Below are positions 8,192 to 17,712 of a DNA stretch of 64,000 nucleotides, in pieces; within the stretch, counting starts at the first letter, position 1, and each line of letters begins with the position of its first letter. Origin of the DNA: Nodosilinea sp. FACHB-141. GTDB lineage: Bacteria > Cyanobacteriota > Cyanobacteriia > Phormidesmidales > Phormidesmidaceae. Below the pieces are notes generated by a model, which had not been told where the DNA came from, searched no databases, and was given only the letters and a program-made list of their open reading frames with translations. Position numbers and translations under genes: made by a program. Location: contig NZ_JACJPP010000011.1 in assembly GCF_014696135.1 (NCBI RefSeq), forward strand, positions 496,001 to 560,000, given 5' to 3'.

Positions 8192-9274
8192 ATGAGCCAT
8201 GAGTTTCGGGATTTGCTCAAGCAAGTTGGCAGCGGCAGCCACACCTCCAAGGCGCTGACCCGCGCCGAAGCCGCTGCCGCCACCCGCATGATGCTGACCC
8301 AAACCGCTACCCCAGCCCAGATCGGTGCATTTATGATTGCCCACCGCATCAAGCGCCCCACTGTTGATGAGCTGGCGGGCACCCTGGATGCCTACGAAGC
8401 GCTGGGGCCTACCCTGCCCGCGATCGCCCCCGACAGCGCCTACAGCCGCCACGCTCTGGTGCTGAGCTGCCCCTACGACGGGCGATCGCGCACTGCCCCT
8501 GTCACCCCGATCACGGCGCTGGTAGTAGCGGCAGCCGGGGTACCGGTGGTGATGCACGGGGGCGATCGCATGCCCACTAAAGAAGGCATTCCACTGATTG
8601 AATTGTGGCAACAGTTGGGCGTTGACCTGTGCCCCCACAGCCTAGAGCAGGCCCACACCCTACTCAACCGCACCGGCCTGGGTTTTGTCTACCTGCCCCA
8701 GCACTTTCCGCTGGCCCATGGGCTGGTGCTCTACCGCGAGCAGATCGGCAAACGCCCCCCCTTTGCCACAGTAGAGCTGCTGTGGTCGCCCTACGCTGGC
8801 CCACACACCCTGGCGATGGGCTTCGTGCACCCGCCCACTGAGGAGTTTGCCAAGGGCACCTTTGCCCTGCGCGGCCAAACCGACTGGATTACCGTTAAGG
8901 GGCTAGAGGGTAGCTGCGACTTGGCGCGGGGCAGAACGGCGATCGTTGGGGTCAACCACCCTGGCCAGACCGATCGCCTGCTGCTGCACCCCCGCGACTA
9001 TGGTCTAGAGGGCGACGATGTGGAGCTGGGCGATGAGCTGACGCTGGGCGATCGCCTGCTAGACGTTCTGGCGGGCGGTACCACAGAACTTGCCAAGACT
9101 GCTCTGTGGAATGCCGGGTTTTACCTGTGGCAGGGCGGCGTGGCCGATTCTCTCGCAGGGGGCTTGGCCGAGGCCCAAACGCTACTGGCTACCGGTAAAG
9201 CACTGGCTAAACTAGAGGAATTCCGCCAGCAATCTGCCGATTTGACCCAGCCTCTCATCTACAGCCACAGTTAA
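8192..9274 (+). CDS. cnaT: CnaT-type anthranilate phosphoribosyltransferase-like protein
   Basis: About 360 residues with the TrpD/nucleoside-phosphorylase class II fold: N-terminal helical domain (ALTRAEAAAATRMMLTQTATPAQIGAFMIAHRIKRP) and the substrate loop GGDRMPTKEGIPLIEL. It is not a standard TrpD, since it replaces the GTGGD..TFN pattern and sits outside a tryptophan operon. In Anabaena, cnaT encodes such a glycosyltransferase-like protein required for nir operon expression, and it lies beside ntcB as here. The ATG at 8192 is preferred over the TTG at 8168. It starts 46 bases after ntcB and probably shares its transcript. The reaction catalysed is unknown. Confidence 0.85.
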   Translation: MSHEFRDLLKQVGSGSHTSKALTRAEAAAATRMMLTQTATPAQIGAFMIAHRIKRPTVDELAGTLDAYEALGPTLPAIAPDSAYSRHALVLSCPYDGRSRTAPVTPITALVVAAAGVPVVMHGGDRMPTKEGIPLIELWQQLGVDLCPHSLEQAHTLLNRTGLGFVYLPQHFPLAHGLVLYREQIGKRPPFATVELLWSPYAGPHTLAMGFVHPPTEEFAKGTFALRGQTDWITVKGLEGSCDLARGRTAIVGVNHPGQTDRLLLHPRDYGLEGDDVELGDELTLGDRLLDVLAGGTTELAKTALWNAGFYLWQGGVADSLAGGLAEAQTLLATGKALAKLEEFRQQSADLTQPLIYSHS

Positions 9275-9656
9275 ATTACCGCAGAGTGAACCAATACTGT
9301 CTGTTGGCGTTTTCGACATTAATTAAAGATCAAGCCGGCATTTGCCGCCATAAATCAAGGGAAAACTCAGTTGACAGGAGTATTCTTGATCAAGTAGCGG
9401 AAAAGTCTCTGATAGAAACAAAATTCCGCTGCTTATCAAAGAATCGTGAAGGTTGCATAGGATTTCTATAAAGTGCCTCTGGCCCTGCAACACCTGGGTT
9501 TTGGGCGCGTCATGGAAGTTCAGCAATGAGGAGCATTGCGATTTCGATCGATGAGATGGGCAGACTGCGGATGTTGCACATGTACATGGTGCTACAAGAG
9601 TGTCTGTCTACCGCATCACTATTACACTCCAAAGACTCTACGGGGAATGAACGAGA
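9275..9656. other. Intergenic region before the SLH protein, no gene seen
   Basis: 382 bases, more AT-rich than the neighbours in its first half. Short frames here lack family features and start signals. GCAATG/CATTGC (9522-9527/9533-9538) forms a small dyad. The stretch from TTGCAC to TATTAC (about 9574-9626) may hold the promoter of the SLH gene, but no spacing is convincing. Confidence 0.5.
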
Positions 9657-10790
9657 ATGACTCAAACTAACTGGGCTAAGCTACTGCGGGTAGCACCGCT
9701 TTCGGCGCTTTTGGCTACCTTGACCGTCGGCAGTGCGGCAGCGATCGCCCTAGCCGCCGAAGGGCCTATTCAAAATTTCAACTGGCTCAAAGATGAAGCC
9801 CTGCTCGACCAGGCTCTCGATGCAGCCCACACCAAAGACGATGACGACGACGATGATGACGATGACGGTGATGACGTCGAATCGGGCGAAGTCATCTACC
9901 AGCAGCAGCGCACCACGACCACGACGACCACCACCGTCAACCAGGTCAGCTTTAGCGATATTTCCACCAACTACTGGGCCAGCAACTTTGTCTATCGCCT
10001 CTCGGCCATCAAAGTCGTCAGCGGATTTCCCAGCGGAAATTTTCTGCCGAGCAACAATCTCACCAAAGCCCAGTATGCGGCGATGATTGCTCAGGCCTTT
10101 GATATGCCTGCTTCGCGTCAAACTGTCACCCTGCGCAACGTCAACCGCAGCTACTGGGCCTACAGCGCCATCCAAAAAGCCTACTCCATGGGCTTTTTAG
10201 AGGTCTCCAATGGGACGTTTGACACCAACGGCACCATGACCCGTCTCGACATGTTGGTGATGCTGGCCCGAGGGCTTAACATTACCCAAGTCACCTCTGG
10301 GCAGTCGGTCGATAGCCTGTTGAGCATCTTCAGCGATGCCAACCAGATCCCTAGCGAGTATCGCGTCATTATCGCGGCTCTGGTAGAGCGCGGCATTTTG
10401 GTGAACTATCCCACCATCACCCAGCTAAACCTGTTTGGGGTGGTTTCTCGCGCTGAAGCCTGTAGCTTTGTCTATCAGGCCCTGGCCTACATGGGCAAGG
10501 TCGAAACCGTTGAGTCGGCCTACATCGTCAACAGCAGCAACTTTTCCAATCTGACTGAAACCATCACCAACACCACCGAAACCACTACCGAAACCACCGA
10601 GACTACCACCGAAACTGGTGAGGTGGATATGGGTGATGACGACGACGATGATGATGACGACGATGATGATGATCGCAGACAGAACTGCAACCAGGGCATC
10701 GGCAATGGTGCAGAGGGCTGTGACCCCGGCAACTCTCGCCCCCACGGCGGCAGCAATGACGAGGGTGGTCGCACCCCCGGCAACCGCTAG
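9657..10790 (+). CDS. Secreted SLH-domain protein with two poly-aspartate tracts
   Basis: 377 residues. A signal peptide (LLRVAPLSALLATLTVGSAAA, cleavage near AAA-EG) is followed by a run of ten Asp (61-70), a Thr run (86-93), then two to three S-layer-homology motifs (FSDISTNYWASNFVYRL; VNRSYWAYSAIQKAYSMGFL; a third, weaker unit). After that come TTET-type repeats (about 297-321), thirteen Asp (327-339) and a tail with two cysteines (CNQGIGNGAEGC) and a Gly/Asn/Pro-rich end. SLH domains bind peptidoglycan-linked polymer or connect the outer membrane to it. The acidic tracts suggest divalent-cation binding at the surface, an inference. A strong terminator follows. Confidence 0.88.
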   Translation: MTQTNWAKLLRVAPLSALLATLTVGSAAAIALAAEGPIQNFNWLKDEALLDQALDAAHTKDDDDDDDDDDGDDVESGEVIYQQQRTTTTTTTTVNQVSFSDISTNYWASNFVYRLSAIKVVSGFPSGNFLPSNNLTKAQYAAMIAQAFDMPASRQTVTLRNVNRSYWAYSAIQKAYSMGFLEVSNGTFDTNGTMTRLDMLVMLARGLNITQVTSGQSVDSLLSIFSDANQIPSEYRVIIAALVERGILVNYPTITQLNLFGVVSRAEACSFVYQALAYMGKVETVESAYIVNSSNFSNLTETITNTTETTTETTETTTETGEVDMGDDDDDDDDDDDDDRRQNCNQGIGNGAEGCDPGNSRPHGGSNDEGGRTPGNR

Positions 10791-10820
10791 TCTACGTTCT
10801 CTGTCCTTATAAGTGTTACA

Positions 10821-10847
10821 AGACGCCCTGCGGGGCGTCTTTTTTTT
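10821..10847. terminator. Strong rho-independent terminator
   Basis: AGACGCCC (10821-10828), loop TGCG, GGGCGTCT (10833-10840), then seven further T. It ends the SLH gene and lies just before the stop of the convergent marC gene (10852), so it may serve mainly the plus strand. Confidence 0.92.
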
Positions 10848-10851
10848 GCGT

Positions 10852-11523
10852 TTAAGAATCAGGGGTGGGGGTATCAATGCCAAAGGCTTGGGCAGGGGGC
10901 AGCTGTAGCAGACTGAGCAAGCCATCTAGCATGTACTGCACAGCCAAGGCTGCCAGCAGCACCCCCAGCACTCGGGTCACAACGTTAATGCCAATTTGGC
11001 CCAGCACCTTGGCCAGCGGCCGCGACAGCAGCAAAAACAGATAACACAGCAGCAACACCACCGCCGCTGCCGCTAACACCACACTCAGGCCCAGGTAATA
11101 GTTAGTTGACTCCCGCGACAGCACCAATATGCTGGCTAAGCTGCCCGGTCCGGCAATCAACGGAATTGCCAACGGAAACACGCTGACATCCTGCTTGGTA
11201 CCCGCTTCCTGTGCTTCGGCTTCGGTTTCGCGCTCCTGGTGCACAAAGATCATGTCGAGGGCGATCTTAAACAACAAAAACCCCGCCGCAATTTGAAAGG
11301 CTTGCAGGCTGATGCCCAGGTTGTGCAGCACGTAGGCCCCCGTCAACCCAAAGGCTAAAAGAATGCCTGCCGACACCGCCACTGCTCGGGTGGCGATCTG
11401 GGTTTGCTCGGTCTCGGTGCGATCGCTCACCAAAGCCAGGTACAAGGGCGCTAGCCCCACCGGGTCGATCACCACAAACAGAGTTAGAAAGGCTTTGGCA
11501 AACAGCGGCAAAATGATCGGCAT
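10852..11523 (-). CDS. MarC-family integral membrane protein (UPF0056)
   Basis: 223 residues with six predicted transmembrane helices and the family's conserved pieces: FVVIDPVGLAPLYLAL near the N-terminus, GFLLFKIALDMIF in the middle and PLAIPLIAGPGSLASIL after the central acidic loop. MarC proteins resemble transporters in topology, and their substrate is not established; the earlier link to antibiotic resistance did not hold up in E. coli. The ATG at 11523 gives a complete first helix. It is convergent with the SLH gene. Confidence 0.9.
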   Translation of the reverse strand: MPIILPLFAKAFLTLFVVIDPVGLAPLYLALVSDRTETEQTQIATRAVAVSAGILLAFGLTGAYVLHNLGISLQAFQIAAGFLLFKIALDMIFVHQERETEAEAQEAGTKQDVSVFPLAIPLIAGPGSLASILVLSRESTNYYLGLSVVLAAAAVVLLLCYLFLLLSRPLAKVLGQIGINVVTRVLGVLLAALAVQYMLDGLLSLLQLPPAQAFGIDTPTPDS

Positions 11524-11633
11524 GGGGAGCGCTCAGAAGACTGCCTCAAATCTACCGCTGTTCGGGGTAAACGGTCGCTCTCCCTTGTGTTAGATCAAGG
11601 GTATAGATCACCGGTCCAAACAGGTTTGAGCTA

Positions 11634-12284
11634 TTGCAGTCAAGACCCAGCGATTTCCCCAAGGGGTTAACTAGCTACCAGATCAAGGTTCTAGCAGCGG
11701 TAACCATGCTGGTGGATCACATCGGCGTGGTGTTTTTTCCTGAGGCGATCGCATTTCGAATTATTGGGCGGATCAGCTTTCCGCTGTTTATCTGGCTGCT
11801 GGTACAGGGTGAGGCCCACACCAAGCATGTGGGGCGCTACGGTCTGCGGTTGGCGTTGCTAGGCGTGGTGTCTCAGCCTATCTACCAAGTCACCTTTGAT
11901 GAGGCCCGGCCCAATATTCTGTTTGAGCTGCTTTTGGGGCTGATCTGTCTGCGGTTAGCTCGGGGGTTTCCCAAACTTCAGCTGCCCATCTGGATTGGGG
12001 GGGCGGGTTTGAGTGAACTGCTGGCTATGGGTTATAGCAGCTACGGCATTGGGCTAATTGCCCTCACCCGCTACTACCGCCCCACGGTGCTGTGGTGGTT
12101 GGCTTGGATTGGTTTTCATCTGCTTTGGGCCTGGATAGAAGGGCCGTTTCAACTGCCGGCGATCGCAGTCCCCCTAATCTTCTGGCTGGCCAATGGGGAG
12201 CGAGGACCCAAGGCGCGATGGTTCTACGCCTTCTATCCTGGCCATTTAGCTCTACTGTGGCTCATTCAGCAGAGTTTGCACTAA
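11634..12284 (+). CDS. TraX-family membrane protein
   Basis: 216 residues with several hydrophobic helices and the TraX hallmark region LTSYQIKVLAAVTMLVDHIGVVFFPE, then RIIGRISFPLFIWLLVQGEAHTK. In conjugative plasmids TraX acetylates pilin; chromosomal homologues are widespread acyltransferase-like proteins of unknown role. The proposed start is a TTG at 11634, with no closer ATG before the conserved core, so the N-terminus is uncertain. No conjugation genes are nearby. Confidence 0.82.
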   Translation: MQSRPSDFPKGLTSYQIKVLAAVTMLVDHIGVVFFPEAIAFRIIGRISFPLFIWLLVQGEAHTKHVGRYGLRLALLGVVSQPIYQVTFDEARPNILFELLLGLICLRLARGFPKLQLPIWIGGAGLSELLAMGYSSYGIGLIALTRYYRPTVLWWLAWIGFHLLWAWIEGPFQLPAIAVPLIFWLANGERGPKARWFYAFYPGHLALLWLIQQSLH

Positions 12285-12426
12285 CGGCAGGGGACAACCT
12301 CTTACGCTCTGAGGGCCAGGGGAATTCACGTCTGCGGCACCGCCTAGCAATAACCCCCACCATCAGCAGTTGCTTTGCCGCCCGGCAGGGGTACTGATTC
12401 AGGATAGAGGCGGTTTAAGCCGGGTT

Positions 12427-12591
12427 CTACAAAAAGTGGTCGATCGCTACTGCTGAAACGGCCGCAAATACGGTGATTCCTAGGCCCACAAACGGATTTT
12501 GCCCCTGGGCAACCGCAAAGCTAGTAATCACGCCAGCCCCTAGAGCCGCGATCGCAACGGAGCCAATCCAGTCTTTTTGTAGGTTATGCAT
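12427..12591 (-). CDS. Small two-helix membrane protein, 54 residues
   Basis: This frame is too short for the usual cut-off. From the ATG at 12591 to the TAG at 12427 it reads MHNLQKDWIGSVAIAALGAG and continues with a hydrophobic stretch (VITSFAVAQ), a short polar turn (GQNPFVG) and a second hydrophobic segment (LGITVFAAVSAVAIDHFL). The frame has the codon bias of its neighbours, with HIP1 sites falling in frame as AIA, and two clean helices, which random frames rarely show. Function unknown. No strong Shine-Dalgarno. Confidence 0.6.
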   Translation of the reverse strand: MHNLQKDWIGSVAIAALGAGVITSFAVAQGQNPFVGLGITVFAAVSAVAIDHFL

Positions 12592-12821
12592 GGGTTCTCA
12601 AAAGTGGGGTATAACGCACAAGAATTGAGCAGCCGTTGTGTGTAGAAACTGCGCACCCAACCCTAGGGCTGTTCAGACCTCACGCTATCACCCTGGCCGA
12701 GTCCAAACGAAACCGCAGCGAGGAACTGATACCAAGCTTAAGGCTTGGTTAGATTAATTAACATTCCTCCCATAGAAGGAGCAGGCTCAACGGCAAAATC
12801 AGTCTTAGGAGAGGGGTTGGG

Positions 12822-13283
12822 CTATTCGACACGGCGGGTATTGCCTGCCTTGACCCAGCCTTCCTGACCGTTAGACACCACCCGCACCTTGACCCACGAC
12901 TTGTCGGCGGGTTCTTCAAGCACCACCACCGCTTCGTTGACATCCACGCCCCCCACTTGGGGAAACTCGACACCGGGACCTTCGCGCATGACTAGGCCAA
13001 TGGGCTGCACCACCGTGGCGTTGTAGTCACCAGGCTCGAGGGCGGGCTCTGCCGGCGGTTCCGCTGGGGCCGGCGGGGCTTCGACTACAGGCTCGGCAGG
13101 TGCTTCTGGAGCAGCCTCTGGGGCTGGGGTCGGCATTTCATCGCCATACAATGGTTTGGGCGGCAGCACCGACAGGCGACCCATGAAGTAACGGGCGGTG
13201 GCCACCCCCGCCATTGACAGCAGAATGAGGGCGATCGCCATGCCCAAGATTAATTTGGATAGGCCAATGAAAAATCCTTTCAT
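12822..13283 (-). CDS. SH3-domain protein with N-terminal membrane anchor
   Basis: About 153 residues from the ATG at 13283: one transmembrane helix (LSKLILGMAIALILLSMAGVA), a Pro/Ala/Glu-rich linker with PAEP-type repeats (about 45-90), and a C-terminal bacterial SH3 domain (IGLVMREGPGVEFPQVGGVDVNEAVVVLEE...GWVK). Such domains bind cell-wall peptides or proteins in the periplasm. The longer frame to 13343 adds an unlikely N-terminus. It lies 74 bases downstream of the Ycf46-like gene and may be co-transcribed. Confidence 0.8.
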   Translation of the reverse strand: MKGFFIGLSKLILGMAIALILLSMAGVATARYFMGRLSVLPPKPLYGDEMPTPAPEAAPEAPAEPVVEAPPAPAEPPAEPALEPGDYNATVVQPIGLVMREGPGVEFPQVGGVDVNEAVVVLEEPADKSWVKVRVVSNGQEGWVKAGNTRRVE

Positions 13284-13357
13284 GGAGGCAGCGGGCCGGA
13301 GATAAGGTCTACAGGTTGCTAATGGTACAGCACCTCTTGGCAATCGGCATCGGGAAG

Positions 13358-14878
13358 CTAATCGCTACTGGGAAGAGTGGGGCGAAATCGAGGGTCGATG
13401 CCGCTGCGGGAGGCCATGCGGGCTTTACCGGCCGCTGCCCAGGCTTGCAGCGCCTCAATTTGCTCTTGGGCAGTGCGGGCTAGAGGCACCATTTCGCTGG
13501 CGGCGGTGAGAATGTCGTCGGTGGTGAAGTCGCGGTTTTGGCTAAAGCCCAGGTGCATAGCTTCGACGATCGCCTGTTCGATCTCAGCCCCTGAGAAGTC
13601 GGGGGTTTCGTAGGCCAGCCGGGTGGTGTCAAAGGTTTTGAGGGTGTGGGGCCGCAGGCGTGAGAGATGGACCTCAAAAATGGCCTGGCGATCGCTCTGG
13701 CTGGGCAGCCCGACAAAGAAAATTTCGTCGAAACGACCCCGGCGCAGCATCTCTGGCGGCAGAGCCTGAATGTTGTTGGCGGTGGCCACCACAAATACTG
13801 GGGAGGTTTTCTCCGCCATCCAGGTGATGAAGGTACCAAAGACCCGGCTAGCGGTGCCCGAGTCGCCCCGGCCATCCATGCCCGCAAAGGCTTTGTCGAT
13901 TTCGTCAATCCATAGCACGCAGGGGGCCAAGGCTTCCGCCAGCTGAATCATTTGGCGGGTGCGGGCCTCTGACTCACCCACCAGGCCGCCAAACAGCCGG
14001 CCCACGTCGAGGCGTAGCAGGGGCAGGTGCCAGTGGTGGGCGATCGCCTTGGCAGTCAGCGATTTGCCCGTGCCCTGAATGCCCAGCAGCAGCAGCCCGC
14101 GCGGATGGGGCAGGCCGTACTGGCGCGCTTTTTCGGAGAAGGCGGTACCTCGCTTGAGCAGCCAGTCTTTGAGGTTGTCGAGGCCACCGATGTCAGAGAT
14201 CTGCTCCCTGGCCGGGTAGTAGTCAAGAATTTGGGTCTGGCGAATGCTTTGGCGCTTTTCGTCGAGAATCAGGTCGAGATCGTTGGGGTCAAAGGCTCCA
14301 TGGGCAGCGATCGCCCGAGACAACACCCGCCGAATGCGCTCTAGCGACAGCCCCTGGCAGGTGCGCACAACCTCCTCTAACATCGCTGGCGGCAGGTTCG
14401 TGCCGGTCGAGCCCAAGAGCTGCTGCACCTCGTGCCGAATGGCGGCGGCATCGGGCAGGGTAAACTCCAGCACCGTCACGGTCTCGCTCAGCTCGTCGGG
14501 AATGGTGAGCTGGGCGGAGAGAATGACCAGCGTCTTGGGTTGGGCCTTGAGCCGGCGGGCCAGGTTGCGCAGTTTACGAGAGATGGCAACGTCATCTAGA
14601 AAACGGTGAAAGTCGCGCAGCACAAAGATGGCTGGAGCCGTGGCGGGCAGCTTTTCCACCAGTTCTAGCGCTTGCAGGGGGTTGCGCTTGCCAAAGCCGG
14701 CGTCGTTGAGGTTGCCCTGGTAGCCATCCACAAAGTCCCAGGTGTAGAGGGCACGGTTGCCCTGCTGGGTGGCGCAGGCCGCGATATCGGCCTCAGCCCG
14801 CTCTTCCTCGGCGGTGGCGATGTAGATAATCGGGTAGCGGGCGCGAATCAGTAAGCCCAGTTCGTCGGTAAAACCCAT
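13358..14878 (-). CDS. Ycf46-like AAA+ ATPase
   Basis: 506 residues. The N-terminal half (1-220) matches the Ycf46 region ([24 protein letters not shown]). The C-terminal AAA+ domain has Walker A GIQGTGKS, Walker [13 protein letters not shown], sensor [22 protein letters not shown] with arginine finger, and sensor 2 further on. Ycf46 is encoded in red-algal plastids and cyanobacteria; the Synechocystis homologue has been linked to carbon-dioxide uptake regulation. Start ATG at 14878. Confidence 0.9.
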   Translation of the reverse strand: MGFTDELGLLIRARYPIIYIATAEEERAEADIAACATQQGNRALYTWDFVDGYQGNLNDAGFGKRNPLQALELVEKLPATAPAIFVLRDFHRFLDDVAISRKLRNLARRLKAQPKTLVILSAQLTIPDELSETVTVLEFTLPDAAAIRHEVQQLLGSTGTNLPPAMLEEVVRTCQGLSLERIRRVLSRAIAAHGAFDPNDLDLILDEKRQSIRQTQILDYYPAREQISDIGGLDNLKDWLLKRGTAFSEKARQYGLPHPRGLLLLGIQGTGKSLTAKAIAHHWHLPLLRLDVGRLFGGLVGESEARTRQMIQLAEALAPCVLWIDEIDKAFAGMDGRGDSGTASRVFGTFITWMAEKTSPVFVVATANNIQALPPEMLRRGRFDEIFFVGLPSQSDRQAIFEVHLSRLRPHTLKTFDTTRLAYETPDFSGAEIEQAIVEAMHLGFSQNRDFTTDDILTAASEMVPLARTAQEQIEALQAWAAAGKARMASRSGIDPRFRPTLPSSD

Positions 14879-14986
14879 GTCAGCGCGACTCAGTTATCCC
14901 ATAATGCTCGGTTGATGTCTCCAGCCTATCGGATTTTAAGGAGTCTCTGATTCTCTCGTGAGCATGAAGCTGTAGACTTCTGCTCT

Positions 14987-15502
14987 TTAGCAATCGGGCT
15001 GGTTGAGCTGCTGCTGAAGCTGAGTCAGGGCGGCCCAGCGGTGGTCTACGGGTTGGGCGGCGGCTGTCCCCTGCCCTCGCAGCTCAATACCGGGGCAGTC
15101 TTCGTCGCAGATCTGAGGCATAGGTAGCGACAGACAGATCTGTTCGTAGACCCAGGTTTCAGGGTAGAAGTGACCGTTGGGGGGCAGGGTTTCGAACAGG
15201 TCCTCCACCGCCACCTCCCGTTCTAGCGGCAGGGTGGCAGGGTCGGGCTCATTCTCAAGCCAAATCAGCTCCTGAGCCGACAGCGCTACGCGGTGGTTGT
15301 AGGCCTGCAGGCAGCGATCGCAGGTCAGCGTCACAATCGTGTCGGCTCTGGCTTTGACCTCCAGATAGGTACCCTGGTGGGTAATCGTCATCTCGCCCCG
15401 CACGGGGGTTAAAGTCTCCAGCTCCGCCAGGTGCTGGTCAAGCTCAACGGTGAGAGTCTTCTCAGGCCGCTGTAGCAAGTGGGGGATATAAACTTTCTCC
15501 AT
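14987..15502 (-). CDS. DUF177/YceD-family protein
   Basis: 171 residues. The conserved VTLTCDRCLQAYNHRV segment (CxxC) and a downstream CDEDCPG pair suggest a bound metal, as in the family. Bacterial YceD and its plant plastid relatives are linked to 23S rRNA accumulation and large-subunit assembly. It follows khpB by 39 bases in the leftward ribosome and membrane-biogenesis block. Start ATG at 15502. Confidence 0.87.
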   Translation of the reverse strand: MEKVYIPHLLQRPEKTLTVELDQHLAELETLTPVRGEMTITHQGTYLEVKARADTIVTLTCDRCLQAYNHRVALSAQELIWLENEPDPATLPLEREVAVEDLFETLPPNGHFYPETWVYEQICLSLPMPQICDEDCPGIELRGQGTAAAQPVDHRWAALTQLQQQLNQPDC

Positions 15503-15541
15503 TGTTTTTGCCTCCCATGGCTCGCGCTATCTCTGTGCGAC

Positions 15542-16057
15542 CTAGCCGTCCGTAGCCTCGTTGTCCTGCTGCCCAGCTAAGCAGACCACCAGGCGGCGAT
15601 CGGGCTCGCGGCCCCGGCTGAAGGTGGCCAATCCCTCGTGGGCCGACATGAAGTGGTGCATTTGCCGCCGCTCCGCGGACGAGAGCCCCTGAATTTCATA
15701 CTCCTCACCGCTAGCCAGCACACGCTCTGCGGCCTCGGCAGCCATGGTCTTGAGTTCTTCGAGCCGCTTGGCTCGGTAGCCCGCTAGCTCGATAGTAAAG
15801 GCTTGCTGCTCTTCCTGCCCTTTGCCCAAATTGAGCGTGGTGTTGGCCAAATATTGAATTGAGTCAAGCACCGTGCCGCCGTCGCCGATCAACGCCTGCA
15901 CCTGCTCGGGCGACAACGTGTCTTCAGCAATGGTGAGCCAGCAGCTCTCCCCAGACTCGTCTTCGACCGGGTGGGCGGTGACAGTGCTGGTTAGCCCCTG
16001 CATGGTGAGCAGAGTCGTCAACCAGTTTATGCCAGCGGTAGCAGCATCGGTGACCAT
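15542..16057 (-). CDS. khpB: KhpB/Jag RNA-binding protein (KH + R3H)
   Basis: 171 residues. A KH-like segment contains ALIGDGGTVLDSIQYLANTTLN, and the C-terminal R3H domain has the family core ERRQMHHFMSAHEGLATFSRG. The N-terminal Jag domain is only weakly preserved. KhpB binds RNA and is commonly encoded directly after yidC, as here (3-base spacing). Start ATG at 16057. Confidence 0.9.
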   Translation of the reverse strand: MVTDAATAGINWLTTLLTMQGLTSTVTAHPVEDESGESCWLTIAEDTLSPEQVQALIGDGGTVLDSIQYLANTTLNLGKGQEEQQAFTIELAGYRAKRLEELKTMAAEAAERVLASGEEYEIQGLSSAERRQMHHFMSAHEGLATFSRGREPDRRLVVCLAGQQDNEATDG

Positions 16058-16060
16058 AAG

Positions 16061-17215
16061 TTACGCCTTTTTCTTCTTGCTACGTCCGGGCTCAAAGGGC
16101 AGGGTCTGCCGATTGTCCTCGGTCTTGACAGTTTCGGCATCGACGATTTTTTGCAGATTCTCAGGCAGGGGCTCCCGCGAAAGAATGAACGTCTGCAGGG
16201 TCTGGAAGATGTTTGCAATCAGCATGTACATCAGCACCCCAGCTGGTAGAGGAAAGAACAGAAACATGCCGGAGAAGATGATCGGCGTGAACTTGTTAAC
16301 AGCCGCCTGTTGAGGGTTGTCGCTAGTGGTAGAGCCCTGGCCCGAGAGCACCTGGTTGAGGTACAGGCTGGCTCCAAAGCCCAGAATCATAATCAAAATA
16401 TCCCAGTGAATAGCACCGTCTTCACCGGTTACACCAATCCGACCCAGGGCTTTGATAAACAAGAACCCTTTATTGGCGGCCAGACCGGGAGCCTGCACCC
16501 GCACGGTCGCCTCACCAGGAGCCAACGCGGTGATGTGACCTTCAGCATCGACCGCGACGACATCCTCACCCTTGGTGATTTCCCATTTGGGCTGGAAGCT
16601 GTCTACGTCTTCGTTGTACTGGGAAGCCAGAGCTTCAATGGTTTCGCCGTCGGCGGTTTGCAGGCGCACATCGGTTTTTTCGCCCACCACGAGCTTGTTG
16701 CCACCGGGCATCACCGCCGAGATGGGGAAGTGAGAGCCGTCAGACACGTAGATGGCCTTGGGGGGTGTAGTAAACACCTGGGGCTGAATCTGCTCAATTT
16801 TTTCTTGGGGAAAGACCTGAACGTTGACGTCGTAGTTGATGTCAGAGAACGGCGACCCCCGCAGGGTGGCAAACAGGGCAAAGAGAATGGGCATTTGTAG
16901 CAGCACCGGGAAGCAGCCCGCCAAAGGGTTGCCAAACTCTTTGTAAACCCCGCTCATCTCCTCTTGCAGTTTGGTGGGGTTGTCTTTGTAGCGCTCTTGG
17001 ATCTCTTTAACGCGCTTTTGCATCAAGGGCTGGGCTACCTTCATGCGGCGCATGTTGCGAATGGAGCCCGCGTTGAGGGGATACAGGGCAAAGCGAATTA
17101 CCAGGGTGAGGGCCACAATGGCTAACCCGTAGCTGGGCACGATTCCATAGAAAAAATCTAGGATCGGCAACATGATGTTGTTAGTCAGAAATCCAATTCC
17201 AAAATCCATGGGCAC
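16061..17215 (-). CDS. yidC: Membrane protein insertase YidC/Oxa1
   Basis: 384 residues. The five-helix Oxa1 core is split: [30 protein letters not shown] and the [29 protein letters not shown] region, then a roughly 170-residue periplasmic or lumenal domain inserted before the last helices ([31 protein letters not shown]), as in cyanobacterial YidC. The conserved Arg in the first core helix is present. The basic tail (SKKKKA) could contact ribosomes. It inserts proteins into plasma and thylakoid membranes. Confidence 0.95.
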   Translation of the reverse strand: MPMDFGIGFLTNNIMLPILDFFYGIVPSYGLAIVALTLVIRFALYPLNAGSIRNMRRMKVAQPLMQKRVKEIQERYKDNPTKLQEEMSGVYKEFGNPLAGCFPVLLQMPILFALFATLRGSPFSDINYDVNVQVFPQEKIEQIQPQVFTTPPKAIYVSDGSHFPISAVMPGGNKLVVGEKTDVRLQTADGETIEALASQYNEDVDSFQPKWEITKGEDVVAVDAEGHITALAPGEATVRVQAPGLAANKGFLFIKALGRIGVTGEDGAIHWDILIMILGFGASLYLNQVLSGQGSTTSDNPQQAAVNKFTPIIFSGMFLFFPLPAGVLMYMLIANIFQTLQTFILSREPLPENLQKIVDAETVKTEDNRQTLPFEPGRSKKKKA

Positions 17216-17316
17216 CTGAACCCTGCTACAGGGGATACGACGTTAACTGCTCAGTTACCTAATCTACCCCATCGTTGGGGAGGCAAGCCGCCCCAACGGG
17301 TTGGGATTGCCGTAAG

Positions 17317-17712
17317 TTAGCTCTTGCTAGAGGTGCCGCTGACGGCTTCAGCTGCTGGAGAGATGCGCTCGTTCATATATTCGTACACCTCGCGAAAACG
17401 GGGCATAGAGCGCAGTTCTAGGCGGCTGCCATCTTTGAGGGTGACGACCATATCGCCCCAGAGGCCCAGCCCGCGAGGCACCGTGACAATTTTACTAATT
17501 TCGTTGTAAATCAAGTCGGTGCGCTCGCGCCCCATCCAACCGCCGGTTACCGACAGCCGCCGGCTAGTGATGCGGTAGCGCAGCCAGAGGGCGCGGGTAA
17601 TGGCTCCAACCGTGAGGGGAAGGCAGATAATCGTGAAACCCAGCAAAATATTGAAAATCAAATCGCCAATGTGGGGGCCGCCCTCATAGAACACATCCTC
17701 ACGAATGCCCAT
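17317..17712 (-). CDS. PH-domain membrane protein (bPH2/YdbT-like)
   Basis: 131 residues with a hydrophobic segment (LIFNILLGFTIICLPLTVGAITRALWL) followed by a bacterial PH domain (YRITSRRLSVTGGWMGRERTDLIYNEISKIVTV). It overlaps the rnpA 3' end by 14 bases, which points to translational coupling. Cyanobacteria often keep this gene between rnpA and yidC. Function unknown. Confidence 0.82.
   Translation of the reverse strand: MGIREDVFYEGGPHIGDLIFNILLGFTIICLPLTVGAITRALWLRYRITSRRLSVTGGWMGRERTDLIYNEISKIVTVPRGLGLWGDMVVTLKDGSRLELRSMPRFREVYEYMNERISPAAEAVSGTSSKS

Noticed and set aside
9286..9471. 61-codon frame after cnaT
   Set aside because: AT-rich, unsupported start, no similarity to a known fold.
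9841..10670. GAC/GAT-rich tracts as a possible CRISPR or tandem-repeat array
   Set aside because: They are in-frame codons for Asp runs inside the SLH protein; no repeat-spacer pattern anywhere in the window.
11634..12284. TraX as evidence for a conjugative element
   Set aside because: Chromosomal TraX-like genes are common and no relaxase, pilus or type IV secretion gene is nearby.
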